64,000 bases of DNA from Pseudomonas lundensis (GTDB lineage: Bacteria > Pseudomonadota > Gammaproteobacteria > Pseudomonadales > Pseudomonadaceae). The DNA lies in NCBI RefSeq assembly GCF_001042985.1, contig NZ_JYKY01000009.1, positions 62,001 to 126,000 on the forward strand, read 5' to 3'. A model generated the notes under the pieces. The model was given only the letters and a program-made list of their open reading frames with translations. It had not been told where the DNA came from and ran no database searches. Shown here piece by piece: positions 39,630 through 50,871 of the stretch (the stretch's first letter is position 1; every line of letters starts with the position of its first letter). A program made the translations under genes and the position numbers.

Positions 39630-40472
39630 TTATTCTGCTGCCGACTCTTGCACCACGCGGATCACGCGCTGCGGGAACGGAATATCAATATTGGCTGCTT
39701 TTAGTCGATCACGGGACTGTTCGTTGAACATGAACAGCACGTCCCAATAGTTCGGCGTATCAACCCACACGCGTAACGACATGGTGATAGCACTGTCACC
39801 CAACGTGGTCACCACTACTACCGGAGCAGGATCTTTGAGTACGCGCGGGTCATCCGCCAACGCCAGCAACACCTCGCGCGCCTTCTGCAGATCGGCCTCG
39901 TAATCAACGCCCACATCAAACACCACCTTGCGCGTCGGTTGGCGGTTGTAGTTGGTGATGATGCCGTTGGACAAATTGCCATTGGGCACGATGACCGTCT
40001 TGTTATCGCCTGTGCGCAGCACGGTATGGAAAATCTGAATGCTGTCGACGGTGCCGCTCACGCCCTGCGCTTCAATCCAGTCACCGATCTTGAACGGACG
40101 GAACAACAGAATCAGCACCCCGCCGGCAAAGTTCGCCAGGCTGCCTTGCAACGCCAAACCGATTGCCAGACCCGCAGCACCGATCGCCGCCACAAATGAG
40201 GTGGTCTGAATGCCGATCATTGAGGCGACACTCACCACCAGCAGCACTTTGAGAATGATGTTGGCCAAACTGCTGATAAAGCCTTGCAGTGCCAGATCAG
40301 CCTTGCGCAACGCCAGCAGATTACCCAGCTTGGCGGTCAGGCGGTTGATCAACCACCAGCCCACAGCCAGTGTAATCAGGGCCAGCAGCACGCGGCTGCC
40401 GTACTCCATGATCATCGGAATCCAGGCTTGCGAAGCCTTGATCAAGTGATCCACTTCAGCGTTCAAGTCCAT
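39630..40472 (-). CDS. mscS: Small-conductance mechanosensitive channel MscS
   Basis: This 280-residue inner-membrane channel is close in length to E. coli MscS. Three helices lie at about residues 23-45, 65-85 and 92-125. The pore helix shows the expected Gly/Ala packing (AAIGAAGLAIGLALQGSLANFAGGVLILLFRPFKIGDWIE). A beta domain and C-terminal cage follow (VPNGNLSNGIITNYN, FPFPQ-like end). AAGGAG precedes the start. It releases solutes during hypo-osmotic shock. It stands alone. Confidence 0.95.
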   Translation of the reverse strand: MDLNAEVDHLIKASQAWIPMIMEYGSRVLLALITLAVGWWLINRLTAKLGNLLALRKADLALQGFISSLANIILKVLLVVSVASMIGIQTTSFVAAIGAAGLAIGLALQGSLANFAGGVLILLFRPFKIGDWIEAQGVSGTVDSIQIFHTVLRTGDNKTVIVPNGNLSNGIITNYNRQPTRKVVFDVGVDYEADLQKAREVLLALADDPRVLKDPAPVVVVTTLGDSAITMSLRVWVDTPNYWDVLFMFNEQSRDRLKAANIDIPFPQRVIRVVQESAAE

Positions 40473-40622
40473 TTATCTCTCCTTGTACCGATACCCGGCG
40501 ACGTCATTTATTCAGTGAAACGACTGAACCCGACAGGCTCAATCGCTTCTGCAGTGCCCGAAAAAATCGGACGCCGATGATCGCCAGAGGTTCCCCCATG
40601 GCCAATGATCATTGATCATTGA

Positions 40623-41108
40623 TCAATCGCGGAAATTATTGAACTGCAAAGGCAGGTCGAACGTCTTGGCGCGCAGGGCTGCGATGGCTTCTTGCAGGTC
40701 GTCGCGTTTTTTACCCGTAATACGCACTTGCTCACCCTGAATGGCGGCCTGAACTTTGAGCTTGGCCTCTTTGACGTGGGCGACGATTTTCTTCGCCATC
40801 TCTTTGTCGATACCTTCCTTGAGCACCGCTTCCTGCTTCATCAGCTTGCCCGATGCATAAGCGTCCTTGACCTCAAGGCACTGCACATCGATCTTGCGCT
40901 TGACCAGAGCTAGCTTGAGAATTTCGATCATTGCTTCCAGTTGAAAATCAGCTTCGGCAGTCAGGTTGACCGTCAGGTCCTTTTCCTTGAACTCAAAAGA
41001 GCCCTTGCCCTTCAAGTCGTAACGGCGGTCCAGTTCCTTGACAGCGTTCTCGACTGCGTTGGTGACTTCGTGCTTGTCCAGTTCGGATACCACGTCGAAC
41101 GACGGCAT
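40623..41108 (-). CDS. yajQ: YajQ-family nucleotide-binding protein
   Basis: YajQ proteins are small cytosolic two-domain proteins; this one has 161 residues with the family opening [22 protein letters not shown] and [15 protein letters not shown]. Homologues in Xanthomonas and Pseudomonas bind cyclic di-GMP and act with transcription factors. GGAG lies 7 bp upstream. It is divergent from the panE-like gene. Confidence 0.95.
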   Translation of the reverse strand: MPSFDVVSELDKHEVTNAVENAVKELDRRYDLKGKGSFEFKEKDLTVNLTAEADFQLEAMIEILKLALVKRKIDVQCLEVKDAYASGKLMKQEAVLKEGIDKEMAKKIVAHVKEAKLKVQAAIQGEQVRITGKKRDDLQEAIAALRAKTFDLPLQFNNFRD

Positions 41109-41190
41109 GTGTTTTCTCCAATAATAAAGGGCGCGCTCAACACTGATGGAGCACGCCTGACCTGACAGTTAAAATGCGCGGGCATTATAG

Positions 41191-42177
<987 letters not shown>

Positions 42178-42222
42178 GCGCCGCGCTAACCTGCCCGCTC
42201 ACCCACTCCATACGGCCCCGTC

Positions 42223-44235
42223 ATGCCCTTGCGTCAGCGTCTCGAAAACCTGCCGGTCGGCCAAAAGCTGCTGGCCGCCCTGCTTGTTTTATTGGCAACC
42301 GTGTTGCTGGTGGCCAACCTGACCTTCATCAGCGTGGCTTACTGGATATCCCACGAGAGCACCGCCCCGCAGGCATTGCAGACTCTGGGCAGCCTGGCAG
42401 CCAATCCCGGCTTGATGGAGCATGCGCTGGATTCGCCCGAAAGCGCCAAGGCGCTGCTCACAGAAATGGGCAGCTACGCGCCCCTTCGGGCCGGTGCCAT
42501 TTATGACGCGTCCGGGCAATTGTTGGCACAGGTGCAGCACGGCGATCATCTGGCGTTGCCCGAACAGATTGGCCAGGTTCAAGCCTGGGGCCGGACTGAA
42601 CTGCGCAGCCATCACACCTCCCGCCTTCCGAAGGGCGGGCACCTGCTGCTCGTGGCCAGCAGTGAACTGCCCATGGCGTTTTATACCGGCACATTCACCG
42701 CCAGCCTCGGAATTCTGGTGTTCAGTGTATTGCTGTGGCTGTTGATCGCGCGCCAGATCAAGCGCCTGATCACCCAACCCATCTATCAACTCGAAGAGCT
42801 GTCCCGACAGGTCACACGCGAAGAGAACTATTCGTTACGGGCTAAACCGGGCAATAACGATGAAATCGGCAGCCTCGCGGAGGCGTTCAATACCATGCTC
42901 ACGCGCATCGAGGCGCGTGAGCAGGAACTCAAACGCGCCCGGGATGAAGCGCAGGCAGCCTACGATCAAGCCCAAGCGCTGGCAGAAGAAACCCGCCACA
43001 CCAATCGCAAGCTGGAACTTGAAGTACAGGTGAGAAGCAAGATCGAGAAAAAACTCACCGGTTTTCAGATCTATCTCAACAGCATCATCGATTCGATGCC
43101 TTCTGCCCTGATCGCACTGGACGAACAGCTCTACGTCACCCAATGGAACCAGGAGGCCAGCGCCCTCTCCGGCACCCCTCTGGATGAAGCCTTGAATCAA
43201 CCGGTGTACCTGGCGTTTGAACCCCTCAAACCCTTTTTGCCACAAATCAAAGACACCATCGCCCATCACCGCGTGGTCAAGATCGAGCGCGTGACCTGGA
43301 CCCAAGGTGAGGACACCAGGCAATACGCGCTGACCTTCTATCCACTGATGGGCGGCGGCGGGCGCGGTGCTGTGATCCGCATCGATGACATCACCCAGCG
43401 TCTTTCCATGGAAGACATGATGGTTCAATCCGAGAAGATGCTCTCTGTGGGCGGTCTCGCCGCGGGGATGGCCCATGAGATCAATAATCCACTGGGTGCC
43501 ATTTTGCATAACGTGCAGAACATCCGGCGGCGCCTGTCCAACGACCTGCCCAAGAACATTGAGCACGCCGCATTGACAGGCGTAGACCTCGATGCGATCA
43601 ACCGCTACTTGCAGGCCCGCGAAATCCCGAAACTGCTGGATGGCATTCAACAGGCGGGGGCGCGTGCGGCCAAAATCGTGACCCACATGCTCAGCTTCAG
43701 TCGCCGCAGCAATCGCCAAATGAGCCCTTGCGACCTGTCAGCGCTGATCGATCAGGCGATCGATATCGCGAGCAATGACTTCGACCTCGCCATCGGTTTC
43801 GACTTCAAGGGCCAGGCCATCACTCGTCAGTTCGACCCTCAACTTGGCCCGGTGCCCGGCATTCCCAACGAATTGGAACAGGTGCTGCTCAACTTGCTGA
43901 AAAACGCTGCACAGGCGATTCATCAGCGCCAGGACACCACCGAACCCGGCCGCATCGTCCTGCGCACGAAGCTCAATCCTCCCTGGGCAGAGATCCAGGT
44001 GGAGGACAACGGCGCAGGCATGCCTGAGAACGTGCGCAAACGTATTTTTGAACCCTTCTTCACCACCAAGGAAGTTGGCCAGGGCACGGGGCTGGGTCTT
44101 TCCGTGTCCTATTTCATCATTACCAATAACCACAAAGGACAAATGGAAGTGCATTCAACCCCGGGCCAAGGCACGTGCTTTACGCTGCGTTTGCCATTGG
44201 CGCCCGTCCACGACTCTACCAAGCTGGAACTGTAA
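42223..44235 (+). CDS. Membrane sensor histidine kinase with HAMP and PAS domains
   Basis: This 670-residue protein has two membrane helices (about 17-43 and 152-178) bounding a periplasmic sensor of about 110 residues, then a HAMP domain (179-235), a coiled coil and a PAS domain (about 285-395). The kinase core follows: phospho-acceptor His418 in [14 protein letters not shown] box [16 protein letters not shown]1 DNGAGMPE, F box FEPFFTTK and G2 GQGTGLGLS. The HEINNP class often pairs with NtrC-like or solo regulators. No response regulator is adjacent, so it is an orphan. The adenosyltransferase gene starts 3 bp after its stop. Confidence 0.93.
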   Translation: MPLRQRLENLPVGQKLLAALLVLLATVLLVANLTFISVAYWISHESTAPQALQTLGSLAANPGLMEHALDSPESAKALLTEMGSYAPLRAGAIYDASGQLLAQVQHGDHLALPEQIGQVQAWGRTELRSHHTSRLPKGGHLLLVASSELPMAFYTGTFTASLGILVFSVLLWLLIARQIKRLITQPIYQLEELSRQVTREENYSLRAKPGNNDEIGSLAEAFNTMLTRIEAREQELKRARDEAQAAYDQAQALAEETRHTNRKLELEVQVRSKIEKKLTGFQIYLNSIIDSMPSALIALDEQLYVTQWNQEASALSGTPLDEALNQPVYLAFEPLKPFLPQIKDTIAHHRVVKIERVTWTQGEDTRQYALTFYPLMGGGGRGAVIRIDDITQRLSMEDMMVQSEKMLSVGGLAAGMAHEINNPLGAILHNVQNIRRRLSNDLPKNIEHAALTGVDLDAINRYLQAREIPKLLDGIQQAGARAAKIVTHMLSFSRRSNRQMSPCDLSALIDQAIDIASNDFDLAIGFDFKGQAITRQFDPQLGPVPGIPNELEQVLLNLLKNAAQAIHQRQDTTEPGRIVLRTKLNPPWAEIQVEDNGAGMPENVRKRIFEPFFTTKEVGQGTGLGLSVSYFIITNNHKGQMEVHSTPGQGTCFTLRLPLAPVHDSTKLEL

Positions 44236-44237
44236 CC

Positions 44238-44819
44238 ATGGGCTTTCGCTTATCGAAGATTTACACCCGCACCGGCGACAAGGGCGAAACAGGTCTGGGG
44301 GATGGCCGTCGCGTGCCCAAAGATCATCCTCGGGTCGAGGCCATTGGAGAAGTGGACTCGCTAAACAGCCAACTGGGCCTGTTGCTGGCCGGTTTGCATG
44401 AGCAAAGGGTCCAGACACCGGGCCTTGAGGAACTGATCGAGGTACTGACGCCCTGCCAACACCGCCTGTTTGACCTGGGAGGCGAGCTGGCAATGCCTGC
44501 TTATCAGGCGCTCAAACTGAGCGAAGTCGAACGGCTTGAGGCGGCAATTGACCACTGGAACGAGACGCTTGGGCCATTGGAAAACTTCATATTGCCAGCA
44601 GGCTCTACCCTGATCGCCCAAGCCCATGTGTGCCGCTGCCTCGCGCGCAGTGCCGAGCGCCGCTGCCAGCACCTCAATGCCGTCGAGCCACTGAACGGCC
44701 CGGGGCTGGCCTACATCAACAGGTTGTCAGACCTGCTGTTTGTGGCGGCACGCTTGATTGCCAAGCGACAAGGGGTGGCAGAAATCCTGTGGCAGGCCGC
44801 CGATAAACCCGCTGACTGA
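44238..44819 (+). CDS. PduO-type cob(I)alamin adenosyltransferase
   Basis: This enzyme transfers adenosyl from ATP to cobalamin, giving the B12 coenzyme. The ATG at 44238 (MGFRLSKIYTRTGDKGETGLGDG) shows the N-terminal ATP-binding TRTGDKGETGL motif, and VCRCLARSAERRCQHL contains the conserved R-x-x-E-R. At 193 residues it is normal. It starts 3 bp after the kinase stop and is probably cotranscribed, although a functional link is not obvious. Confidence 0.93.
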   Translation: MGFRLSKIYTRTGDKGETGLGDGRRVPKDHPRVEAIGEVDSLNSQLGLLLAGLHEQRVQTPGLEELIEVLTPCQHRLFDLGGELAMPAYQALKLSEVERLEAAIDHWNETLGPLENFILPAGSTLIAQAHVCRCLARSAERRCQHLNAVEPLNGPGLAYINRLSDLLFVAARLIAKRQGVAEILWQAADKPAD

Positions 44820-44908
44820 TGCGCAGGCTGCCGTCACTGGCGCTTGCGCGACAACATCGCAGGTACGCCAGGGACTGCAGTTGTGCGTTGATGCGCGGTG
44901 GCTTCAGC

Positions 44909-45853
44909 TCATGCCTGGGGCCAGAATGCGCGAATACCCGATACACCTTGTGCGCCGACGCCCCATGCCTGCTGACGGTCATCAGGCCCCAGCCCGCCCA
45001 GCAGAAACACTGGCTTGTTAAAACCGGCGATCAATTGCTGCGCCTGCTCCCACCCCAAAGGCTCCATACCGGGATGGGTCTCGGTGGGCAACACAGGCGA
45101 CAAGGTCACGAAGTCCACGTCCATCTGTTCTGCCAACGCCAATTCCTCAGCGTTATGACACGACGCTGCCAGCCAGCGATCTTTAGGGAACGGTCGGCCT
45201 TTGGCGGCGTATTTACGTAATTGCGCTGCCGTCAAATGCCAGCCGGCTGACGGAAAATCACCCAACCACTCCAGAGGCCCTTTGAGCATCAGTTGCGCCT
45301 TGCCCGCGCACAGCCCCGTGGCGTCCACGGCCAGATCCCGATACTTGGGGTCATAGCCTTTGGGGGCACGCAGGGAAATCAGTTTGATGCCGCCCGCTAT
45401 GGCCTTTTGCACCCCCTTTAACAGTTCAGGAGGCTCCAGGCCGTCGGGGGTGATCAAGTACTGATCAGGCAAGCGCGCTGCCGCAACGATAGGCTGATTG
45501 GCGGGCGGAAATGCGTAATTCGCCAAGTCCCGCGGGGCCACCCACGCCAAAGGCTGACCTTCTATGCCGTGGGCCACACCGGTAAACGACGACACTTCCC
45601 ACACGTCCAGCAGCACATGCTTGTCGGGATAATCGTGCTTCACGGTGATCAATGGGCGAGCCGAGGTCACGTCGATCCCCAGCTCTTCTTTGAGCTCACG
45701 GCCCAAAGCAGCGCTGACAGACTCGCCAGCTTCAACCTTGCCGCCGGGAAACTCCCACAGGCCGCCCTGATGCTGTGTATCAGCACGACGGGCAATCAGG
45801 ATTCTGCCGTCGCTGCCTCGAATGACGGCCGCAGCCACATGAACGCGTTTCAC
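44909..45853 (-). CDS. Nudix hydrolase fused to a thiamine-phosphate-synthase-like domain
   Basis: The N-terminal 130 residues are a MutT-type Nudix domain with a complete box, GGKVEAGESVSAALGRELKEELGI, that would clear 8-oxo-dGTP. From about residue 135, a TIM-barrel-like domain resembles ThiE/TenI (ITPDGLEPPELLKGVQKAIAGGIKLISLRAP, then DVDFVTLSPVLPTETHPG). This fusion is widespread in pseudomonads downstream of secA-argJ. The ThiE-like part may not make thiamine phosphate. The GTG start overlaps the stop of a possible 29-codon leader frame. Confidence 0.9.
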   Translation of the reverse strand: MKRVHVAAAVIRGSDGRILIARRADTQHQGGLWEFPGGKVEAGESVSAALGRELKEELGIDVTSARPLITVKHDYPDKHVLLDVWEVSSFTGVAHGIEGQPLAWVAPRDLANYAFPPANQPIVAAARLPDQYLITPDGLEPPELLKGVQKAIAGGIKLISLRAPKGYDPKYRDLAVDATGLCAGKAQLMLKGPLEWLGDFPSAGWHLTAAQLRKYAAKGRPFPKDRWLAASCHNAEELALAEQMDVDFVTLSPVLPTETHPGMEPLGWEQAQQLIAGFNKPVFLLGGLGPDDRQQAWGVGAQGVSGIRAFWPQA

Positions 45854-45939
45854 CCTTGAACTTCCTCTACTCCGGCCTGTTGCCAGGCCTTGAACGTGGA
45901 CTGCTCAATCAGCAGTCTTGACTTGCGCCGGTCGGTCAT
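45850..45939 (-). CDS. Possible 29-residue leader peptide coupled to the Nudix-ThiE gene
   Basis: ATG at 45939 opens a frame of 29 codons (MTDRRKSRLLIEQSTFKAWQ, then QAGVEEVQG) whose TGA overlaps the Nudix GTG by four bases. The overlap favours translational coupling. There is no clear ribosome-binding site, and the frame is open further up to the argJ stop, so chance cannot be excluded. Confidence 0.3.
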   Translation of the reverse strand: MTDRRKSRLLIEQSTFKAWQQAGVEEVQG

Positions 45940-45996
45940 TCGCACGCCAGCCAAGCGCACTATGCTTGCCTGACTGACACGCGGTGTCGAGACGAC

Positions 45997-47214
45997 TTAG
46001 GTCCGGTACTCGGCGTTGATTTTCACGTACTCGTGGGACAGGTCGGTGGTCCAGATGGTTTCGCTGCACACACCGCGACCCAGCTCGATGCGGATGGTGA
46101 TCTCTTCGCGCGCCATCACCGCAGAACCTTGCTCTTCGGTGTAGGTCGCCGCACGTGCGCCACCACTGGCGATACACACTTCGCCGAGGAACACGTCGAT
46201 CTTGCTGACATCCAGATCCGGCACACCGGCACGCCCCACAGCGGCCAATATCCGGCCCCAGTTGGGATCAGAGGCGAACAGCGCGGTTTTGATCAACGGT
46301 GAATGGGCCACGGTATAGCCGACGTCCAGACACTCCTGATGGTTGGCGCCGCCATTGACTTCAACGGTGACGAACTTGGTTGCACCTTCGCCATCGCGCA
46401 CGATGGCCTGCGCCACCTCCATGCACACGTCCAGCACCGCCTGCTTGAGCGCGTCGAACAAAGGCCCGCGGGCTTCGGTGATTTCAGGCAGGTTGGCCTT
46501 GCCTGTGGCAATCAACATGCAGCAATCGTTGGTAGACGTGTCGCCATCGATGGTGATGCGGTTGAACGATTTGTTAGCGCCGTCGAGCAACAGATCCTGC
46601 AGCACCTCGCGCGACACCTTGGCGTCCGTCGCGATGTAACCGAGCATGGTGGCCATGTTCGGGCGAATCATGCCTGCGCCTTTGCTGATCCCGGTGACGG
46701 TGACGGTCACGCCATCATGCTGAAACTGGCGGCTCGCCCCTTTGGGCAAAGTGTCAGTGGTCATGATGCCAGTAGCCGCTTCAGCCCAGTGATCCTCAGC
46801 GAGATCGTCCAGGGCTGCTTGCAGTGCGCCTTCAATTTTCTCGACCGGCAGAGGCTCGCCAATCACCCCCGTGGAGTACGGCAGCACAGCACTGGCGTCC
46901 ACTCCCGTCAACTCGGCCAGCTTGGCACAGGTACGTGTGGCAGCTGCCAGACCCGGCGCGCCGGTGCCCGCATTGGCATTGCCGGTGTTGGTCAACAAAT
47001 ACCGCACAGCGCCTTGCACACGCTGCTTGGCCAGAATCACCGGCGCTGCGCAAAACGCATTCAGGGTGAACACACCCGCCACGCTGGAGCCCTCGGCGCA
47101 GCGCATCACCACCACATCCTTACGCCCTGGGCGCTTGATACCGGCTGAAGCAATCCCCAGCTCAAAACCCGCAACCGGGTGCAAAGTGGGCAAAGGACCA
47201 AGACCAACTGCCAT
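45997..47214 (-). CDS. argJ: Bifunctional ornithine acetyltransferase / N-acetylglutamate synthase
   Basis: ArgJ recycles the acetyl group in arginine synthesis. The 405-residue precursor self-cleaves at the conserved Thr in RPNMATMLGYIATDAKV (about residue 190), giving alpha and beta chains. Other marks are TDTLPKGASRQF, SFNRITIDGDTSTND and the C-terminal RIELGRGVCSETIWTTDLSHEYVKINAEYRT. GAGGAG lies 6 bp upstream. It follows secA on the same strand. Confidence 0.97.
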   Translation of the reverse strand: MAVGLGPLPTLHPVAGFELGIASAGIKRPGRKDVVVMRCAEGSSVAGVFTLNAFCAAPVILAKQRVQGAVRYLLTNTGNANAGTGAPGLAAATRTCAKLAELTGVDASAVLPYSTGVIGEPLPVEKIEGALQAALDDLAEDHWAEAATGIMTTDTLPKGASRQFQHDGVTVTVTGISKGAGMIRPNMATMLGYIATDAKVSREVLQDLLLDGANKSFNRITIDGDTSTNDCCMLIATGKANLPEITEARGPLFDALKQAVLDVCMEVAQAIVRDGEGATKFVTVEVNGGANHQECLDVGYTVAHSPLIKTALFASDPNWGRILAAVGRAGVPDLDVSKIDVFLGEVCIASGGARAATYTEEQGSAVMAREEITIRIELGRGVCSETIWTTDLSHEYVKINAEYRT

Positions 47215-47331
47215 GATGCGCTCCTCAATAAGCTGTCTGCGCCGCCCTTGAAAGGCGGGAATTCAATGGTAAAACGCCGCGACGGCTAATGCCGGTCGCG
47301 GCGCAGGTGTTTCAGCAGATGAAACGGATTA

Positions 47332-50085
47332 TCAGTTGATTTGCCCGTGACAGTGCTTGAATTTTTTGCCCGAACCGCAGTAGCACAGTTCGTTGCGACC
47401 GAGCTTCTGCTCGTTACGAACAGGGTCGGTTGCAGGCGAGACGTCTGAAACGTCTGCACCGTCCAGCACTTCGGTCAATGCATCCGGCTGATCAAGACCC
47501 GGGGCTTCTGCATGTTGGAACTGCATGCGCGACGCCAGATCTTCAGCTTCCTGACGCAGACGCGCCTCTTCTTCAACAGGGTCTTCGCGACGTACCTGAA
47601 CGTGCGAGAGCACGCGGATCGAATCGCGCTTGATCGAGTCAAGCAGCTCGGAGAACAGGTTGAAAGACTCGCGCTTGTACTCCTGCTTCGGGTTCTTTTG
47701 CGCATAACCGCGCAAGTGAATGCCGTGACGCAGGTGATCCATGGTCGACAGGTGGTCTTTCCACAGGTCGTCCAGTACACGCAGAACGATCTGCTTCTCG
47801 AACGTGCGCAGCGCTTCAGCGCCCGCCTGCTCTTCTTTCTCGTTATACGCCGCAATCAGCTCAGCCAGCAGCTTCTCGCGCAGGGTTTCTTCGTACAGGT
47901 GATCGTCTTCATCGAGCCACTGCTGGATAGGCAGTTTCACGCCGAAGCCGCTTTCGATGGCGGACTCAAGACCTGCAACGTCCCACTGCTCCGGCAACGA
48001 CTGTGGCGGAATGTGAGCGCTGATGGTGCTGTCGAGGACATCCTTACGGAAGTCAGCGATGGTTTCGCCAATATTGTCAGCGGCCAGCAACGTATTACGC
48101 ATGTGATAAATCACTTTACGCTGCTCGTTGTTGACGTCGTCGAACTCCAGCAATTGCTTACGGATATCGAAGTTGCGGCCTTCAACCTTGCGCTGGGCCT
48201 TTTCGATAGCGTTGGTCACCATGCGGTGTTCAATCGCTTCGCCGGACTGCATGCCCAGGGCTTTCATGAAGTTTTTCACCCGGTCAGAGGCGAAAATGCG
48301 CATCAGGCTGTCTTCCAGCGACAGGTAGAAACGGCTGGAACCCGAGTCACCCTGACGGCCCGCACGGCCACGCAGTTGGTTGTCGATACGGCGCGACTCG
48401 TGACGCTCGGAAGCGATCACGTGCAGGCCACCCGACTCCAGCACTTGCTGGTGACGTTTCTGCCAATCGGCCTTGATCTGGGCAATCTGCTCAGGGGTCG
48501 GGTTTTCCAGGGAAGCCACTTCCACTTCCCAGTTACCGCCCAGCAGGATGTCAGTACCACGGCCCGCCATGTTGGTGGCGATGGTCAGCGCGCCTGGACG
48601 GCCCGCCTGTGCAATGATTTCAGCTTCTTTTTCGTGGAACTTGGCGTTCAGAACCTTGTGCTCGATCCCTTCCTGCTTCAACAGGTTGGACATGTGCTCG
48701 GAGGTTTCGATGGTCGCCGTACCCACCAGCACCGGACGGCCTTTGGCCATGCAGTCCTTGATGTCCGCCACGATGGCTGCGTACTTCTCGTCCGCCGTCA
48801 GGAACACCAGATCGTTGTAGTCTTTACGCGCCAGCGGCTTGTTCGGCGGGATAACCATCACCGACAGACCGTAAATCTGGTGGAACTCGAACGCTTCGGT
48901 GTCTGCCGTACCGGTCATGCCGGACAGTTTGTTGTACAGCCGGAAGTAGTTCTGGAAGGTGGTCGAAGCCAGCGTCTGGCTTTCTGCCTGAATGTTCAGG
49001 CCTTCCTTCGCTTCGATGGCCTGGTGCAGCCCCTCGGACAAACGACGGCCCGGCATGGTACGCCCGGTGTGTTCGTCAACCAGCAGCACCTGACCGTCTT
49101 CAACGATGTATTCAACGTTGCGGTGGAACAGTTTGTGAGCGCGCAGTGCCGCGTACACATGGGTCAGCAGGCCCAGATTGTGCGCCGAATACAGGCTTTC
49201 ACCTTCAGCGAGCAAACCGATCTGGGTCAGCATTTCTTCAACAAACTGGTGACCGGCTTCGTTCAGCTCGACCTGACGGGTCTTCTCGTCGATGGTGAAG
49301 TGACCCGGCTTGGTCACTTCCCCTTCCACTTCTTCGATGTGCTGCTCGAGGCGCGGAATGAGCTTGTTGATTTCGGTGTACAGCTTGGAGCTGTCTTCGG
49401 CCTGACCAGAGATGATCAGCGGCGTACGGGCTTCGTCGATCAGGATCGAGTCGACTTCGTCGATGACGGCAAAGTTAAGCTCACGCTGGAATTTTTCTTC
49501 CATGCTGAAAGCCATGTTGTCACGCAGGTAATCGAAGCCAAACTCGTTGTTGGTGCCGTAGGTGATGTCGGCGGCATAGGCTTCGCGCTTTTCCTGTGGC
49601 GGCTGGAACGGCGTCACGACGCCGACCGTCAGGCCCAGGAATTCATAAAGCGGGCGCATCCAGTTGGCATCCCGGCGCGCGAGGTAGTCGTTCACCGTCA
49701 CAACGTGTACGCCCTTGCCGGACAACGCGTTGAGGTAAACGCCCAAGGTCGCTACCAAGGTCTTACCTTCACCGGTACGCATTTCTGCGATCATGCCTTC
49801 GTGCAGGGTCATGCCACCGATCAGCTGGACGTCAAAGTGGCGCATGCCCATGACGCGCTTGCCCGCCTCACGGCAGACCGCGAAGGCTTCAGGCAGGAGT
49901 TGATCGAGGGTCTCACCTTTTGCTATGCGGGCCTTGAACTCTTCGGTCTTGGCACGCAATTGCTCATCGGTCAGAGCAACCATCTGCTCTTCGAGGGCAT
50001 TGATGACCTGAACCTTCTTGAGCATGCGTTTAACTTCGCGCTCGTTCTTGCTTCCAAAAAGTTTCTTTAACAAAGGCGCAAACAT
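47332..50085 (-). CDS. secA: Preprotein translocase ATPase SecA
   Basis: SecA drives post-translational export through SecYEG. The start at 50085 ([17 protein letters not shown]) matches known termini and gives 917 residues; the six-codon upstream extension is not used. Walker A is [13 protein letters not shown] (about residues 101-113), the DEAD-like box is [11 protein letters not shown], and helicase motif VI is in [23 protein letters not shown]. The C-terminal zinc motif [12 protein letters not shown], which binds SecB and lipids, is complete. It is divergent from dciA. Confidence 0.98.
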   Translation of the reverse strand: MFAPLLKKLFGSKNEREVKRMLKKVQVINALEEQMVALTDEQLRAKTEEFKARIAKGETLDQLLPEAFAVCREAGKRVMGMRHFDVQLIGGMTLHEGMIAEMRTGEGKTLVATLGVYLNALSGKGVHVVTVNDYLARRDANWMRPLYEFLGLTVGVVTPFQPPQEKREAYAADITYGTNNEFGFDYLRDNMAFSMEEKFQRELNFAVIDEVDSILIDEARTPLIISGQAEDSSKLYTEINKLIPRLEQHIEEVEGEVTKPGHFTIDEKTRQVELNEAGHQFVEEMLTQIGLLAEGESLYSAHNLGLLTHVYAALRAHKLFHRNVEYIVEDGQVLLVDEHTGRTMPGRRLSEGLHQAIEAKEGLNIQAESQTLASTTFQNYFRLYNKLSGMTGTADTEAFEFHQIYGLSVMVIPPNKPLARKDYNDLVFLTADEKYAAIVADIKDCMAKGRPVLVGTATIETSEHMSNLLKQEGIEHKVLNAKFHEKEAEIIAQAGRPGALTIATNMAGRGTDILLGGNWEVEVASLENPTPEQIAQIKADWQKRHQQVLESGGLHVIASERHESRRIDNQLRGRAGRQGDSGSSRFYLSLEDSLMRIFASDRVKNFMKALGMQSGEAIEHRMVTNAIEKAQRKVEGRNFDIRKQLLEFDDVNNEQRKVIYHMRNTLLAADNIGETIADFRKDVLDSTISAHIPPQSLPEQWDVAGLESAIESGFGVKLPIQQWLDEDDHLYEETLREKLLAELIAAYNEKEEQAGAEALRTFEKQIVLRVLDDLWKDHLSTMDHLRHGIHLRGYAQKNPKQEYKRESFNLFSELLDSIKRDSIRVLSHVQVRREDPVEEEARLRQEAEDLASRMQFQHAEAPGLDQPDALTEVLDGADVSDVSPATDPVRNEQKLGRNELCYCGSGKKFKHCHGQIN

Positions 50086-50393
50086 ATCGGCAGGATCTTC
50101 CACACATAGGGATGGAGGGCGGCCCCGAGAGTCGCCCGAGCAGCCCTGATGGCCGCATGCGAGCGAGCATTCTACCCGGAAACGGCGGTGAGGAAAGTGG
50201 CGTTATTCCACGATACTGGTACAGCGTTGTGACGGGGCTTCACTAAAATAAGGGCTTTTTACTGAACTTCAACCCATAAGACCAAGAAGTTACTCATTGA
50301 TTTTGCTGCCAAAGTGGCAAGCCTGCGGATCAAGCGCAGTCAGGCGGGCGGTTTCTGCTAAGATTGCGCCTCAGTTTTCTCAGGTGTTTGAAC
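50086..50393. other. secA-dciA divergent intergenic region
   Basis: These 308 bp must hold promoters for both genes. A weak -10-like TAAGAT (50359-50364) lies shortly before dciA. No leader peptide like E. coli SecM was recognised. In other pseudomonads I recall a peptidase gene in this position; none is present here. Confidence 0.5.
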
Positions 50394-50858
50394 ATGGCAT
50401 TTCGCCCACATCCAGCGCGGGCACCCTCTGTCCTGCTGCGCGAGGCCAAACCCTTAAAAGCCATTTTCGGCCACGCCAAGCGCTTGGCCCACCTGCAACG
50501 CCTGCTTGAGAGCCAACTCCAGCCCGCGGCCCGCGAACACTGCCATGTGGCCTCGTGGCGCGAAGGCAGCCTGCTACTGATTGTCACAGACGGCCATTGG
50601 GCAACACGTTTGCGCTACCAGCAAAAACGCCTGCAACGTCAATTGCAGGCGTTCGACGAATTTGCCAGCCTGACCCGCATTCTATTTAAAGTGCAGCCGC
50701 CCACCGTGCTGGCCAAAGTCGCCGGCCACACGCTGGACTTGTCAGAAAACGCCGCGCAGACCATTCAAGCCACCGCCGAGGGCATCACTGACCCGGCACT
50801 GCGGGCGGCCCTTGAACGGCTGGCCAGCCATGCGAAGCCCAAGCCCGATCCGGCCTAG
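50394..50858 (+). CDS. dciA: DUF721 protein, probable replicative-helicase loader DciA
   Basis: This 154-residue protein starts at ATG 50394 with AGGTG 7 bp upstream. The central DUF721 (DciA) fold is visible as CHVASWREGSLLLIVTDGHWATRLRYQQKRLQRQL, a compact KH-like domain. It is followed by a flexible C-terminal tail. DciA loads the DnaB helicase in bacteria that lack DnaC, including Pseudomonas, and commonly sits next to secA/lpxC, supporting the call. Here it is divergent from secA and convergent with the HerA-like gene. Confidence 0.82.
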   Translation: MAFRPHPARAPSVLLREAKPLKAIFGHAKRLAHLQRLLESQLQPAAREHCHVASWREGSLLLIVTDGHWATRLRYQQKRLQRQLQAFDEFASLTRILFKVQPPTVLAKVAGHTLDLSENAAQTIQATAEGITDPALRAALERLASHAKPKPDPA

Positions 50859-50871
50859 ACCCGCCTCGCTA

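Noticed and set aside
40603..40626. TTGATCATTGATCAA as an Anr/FNR box
   Set aside because: The spacer is five bases instead of four and it lies at the end of yajQ, not at a promoter.
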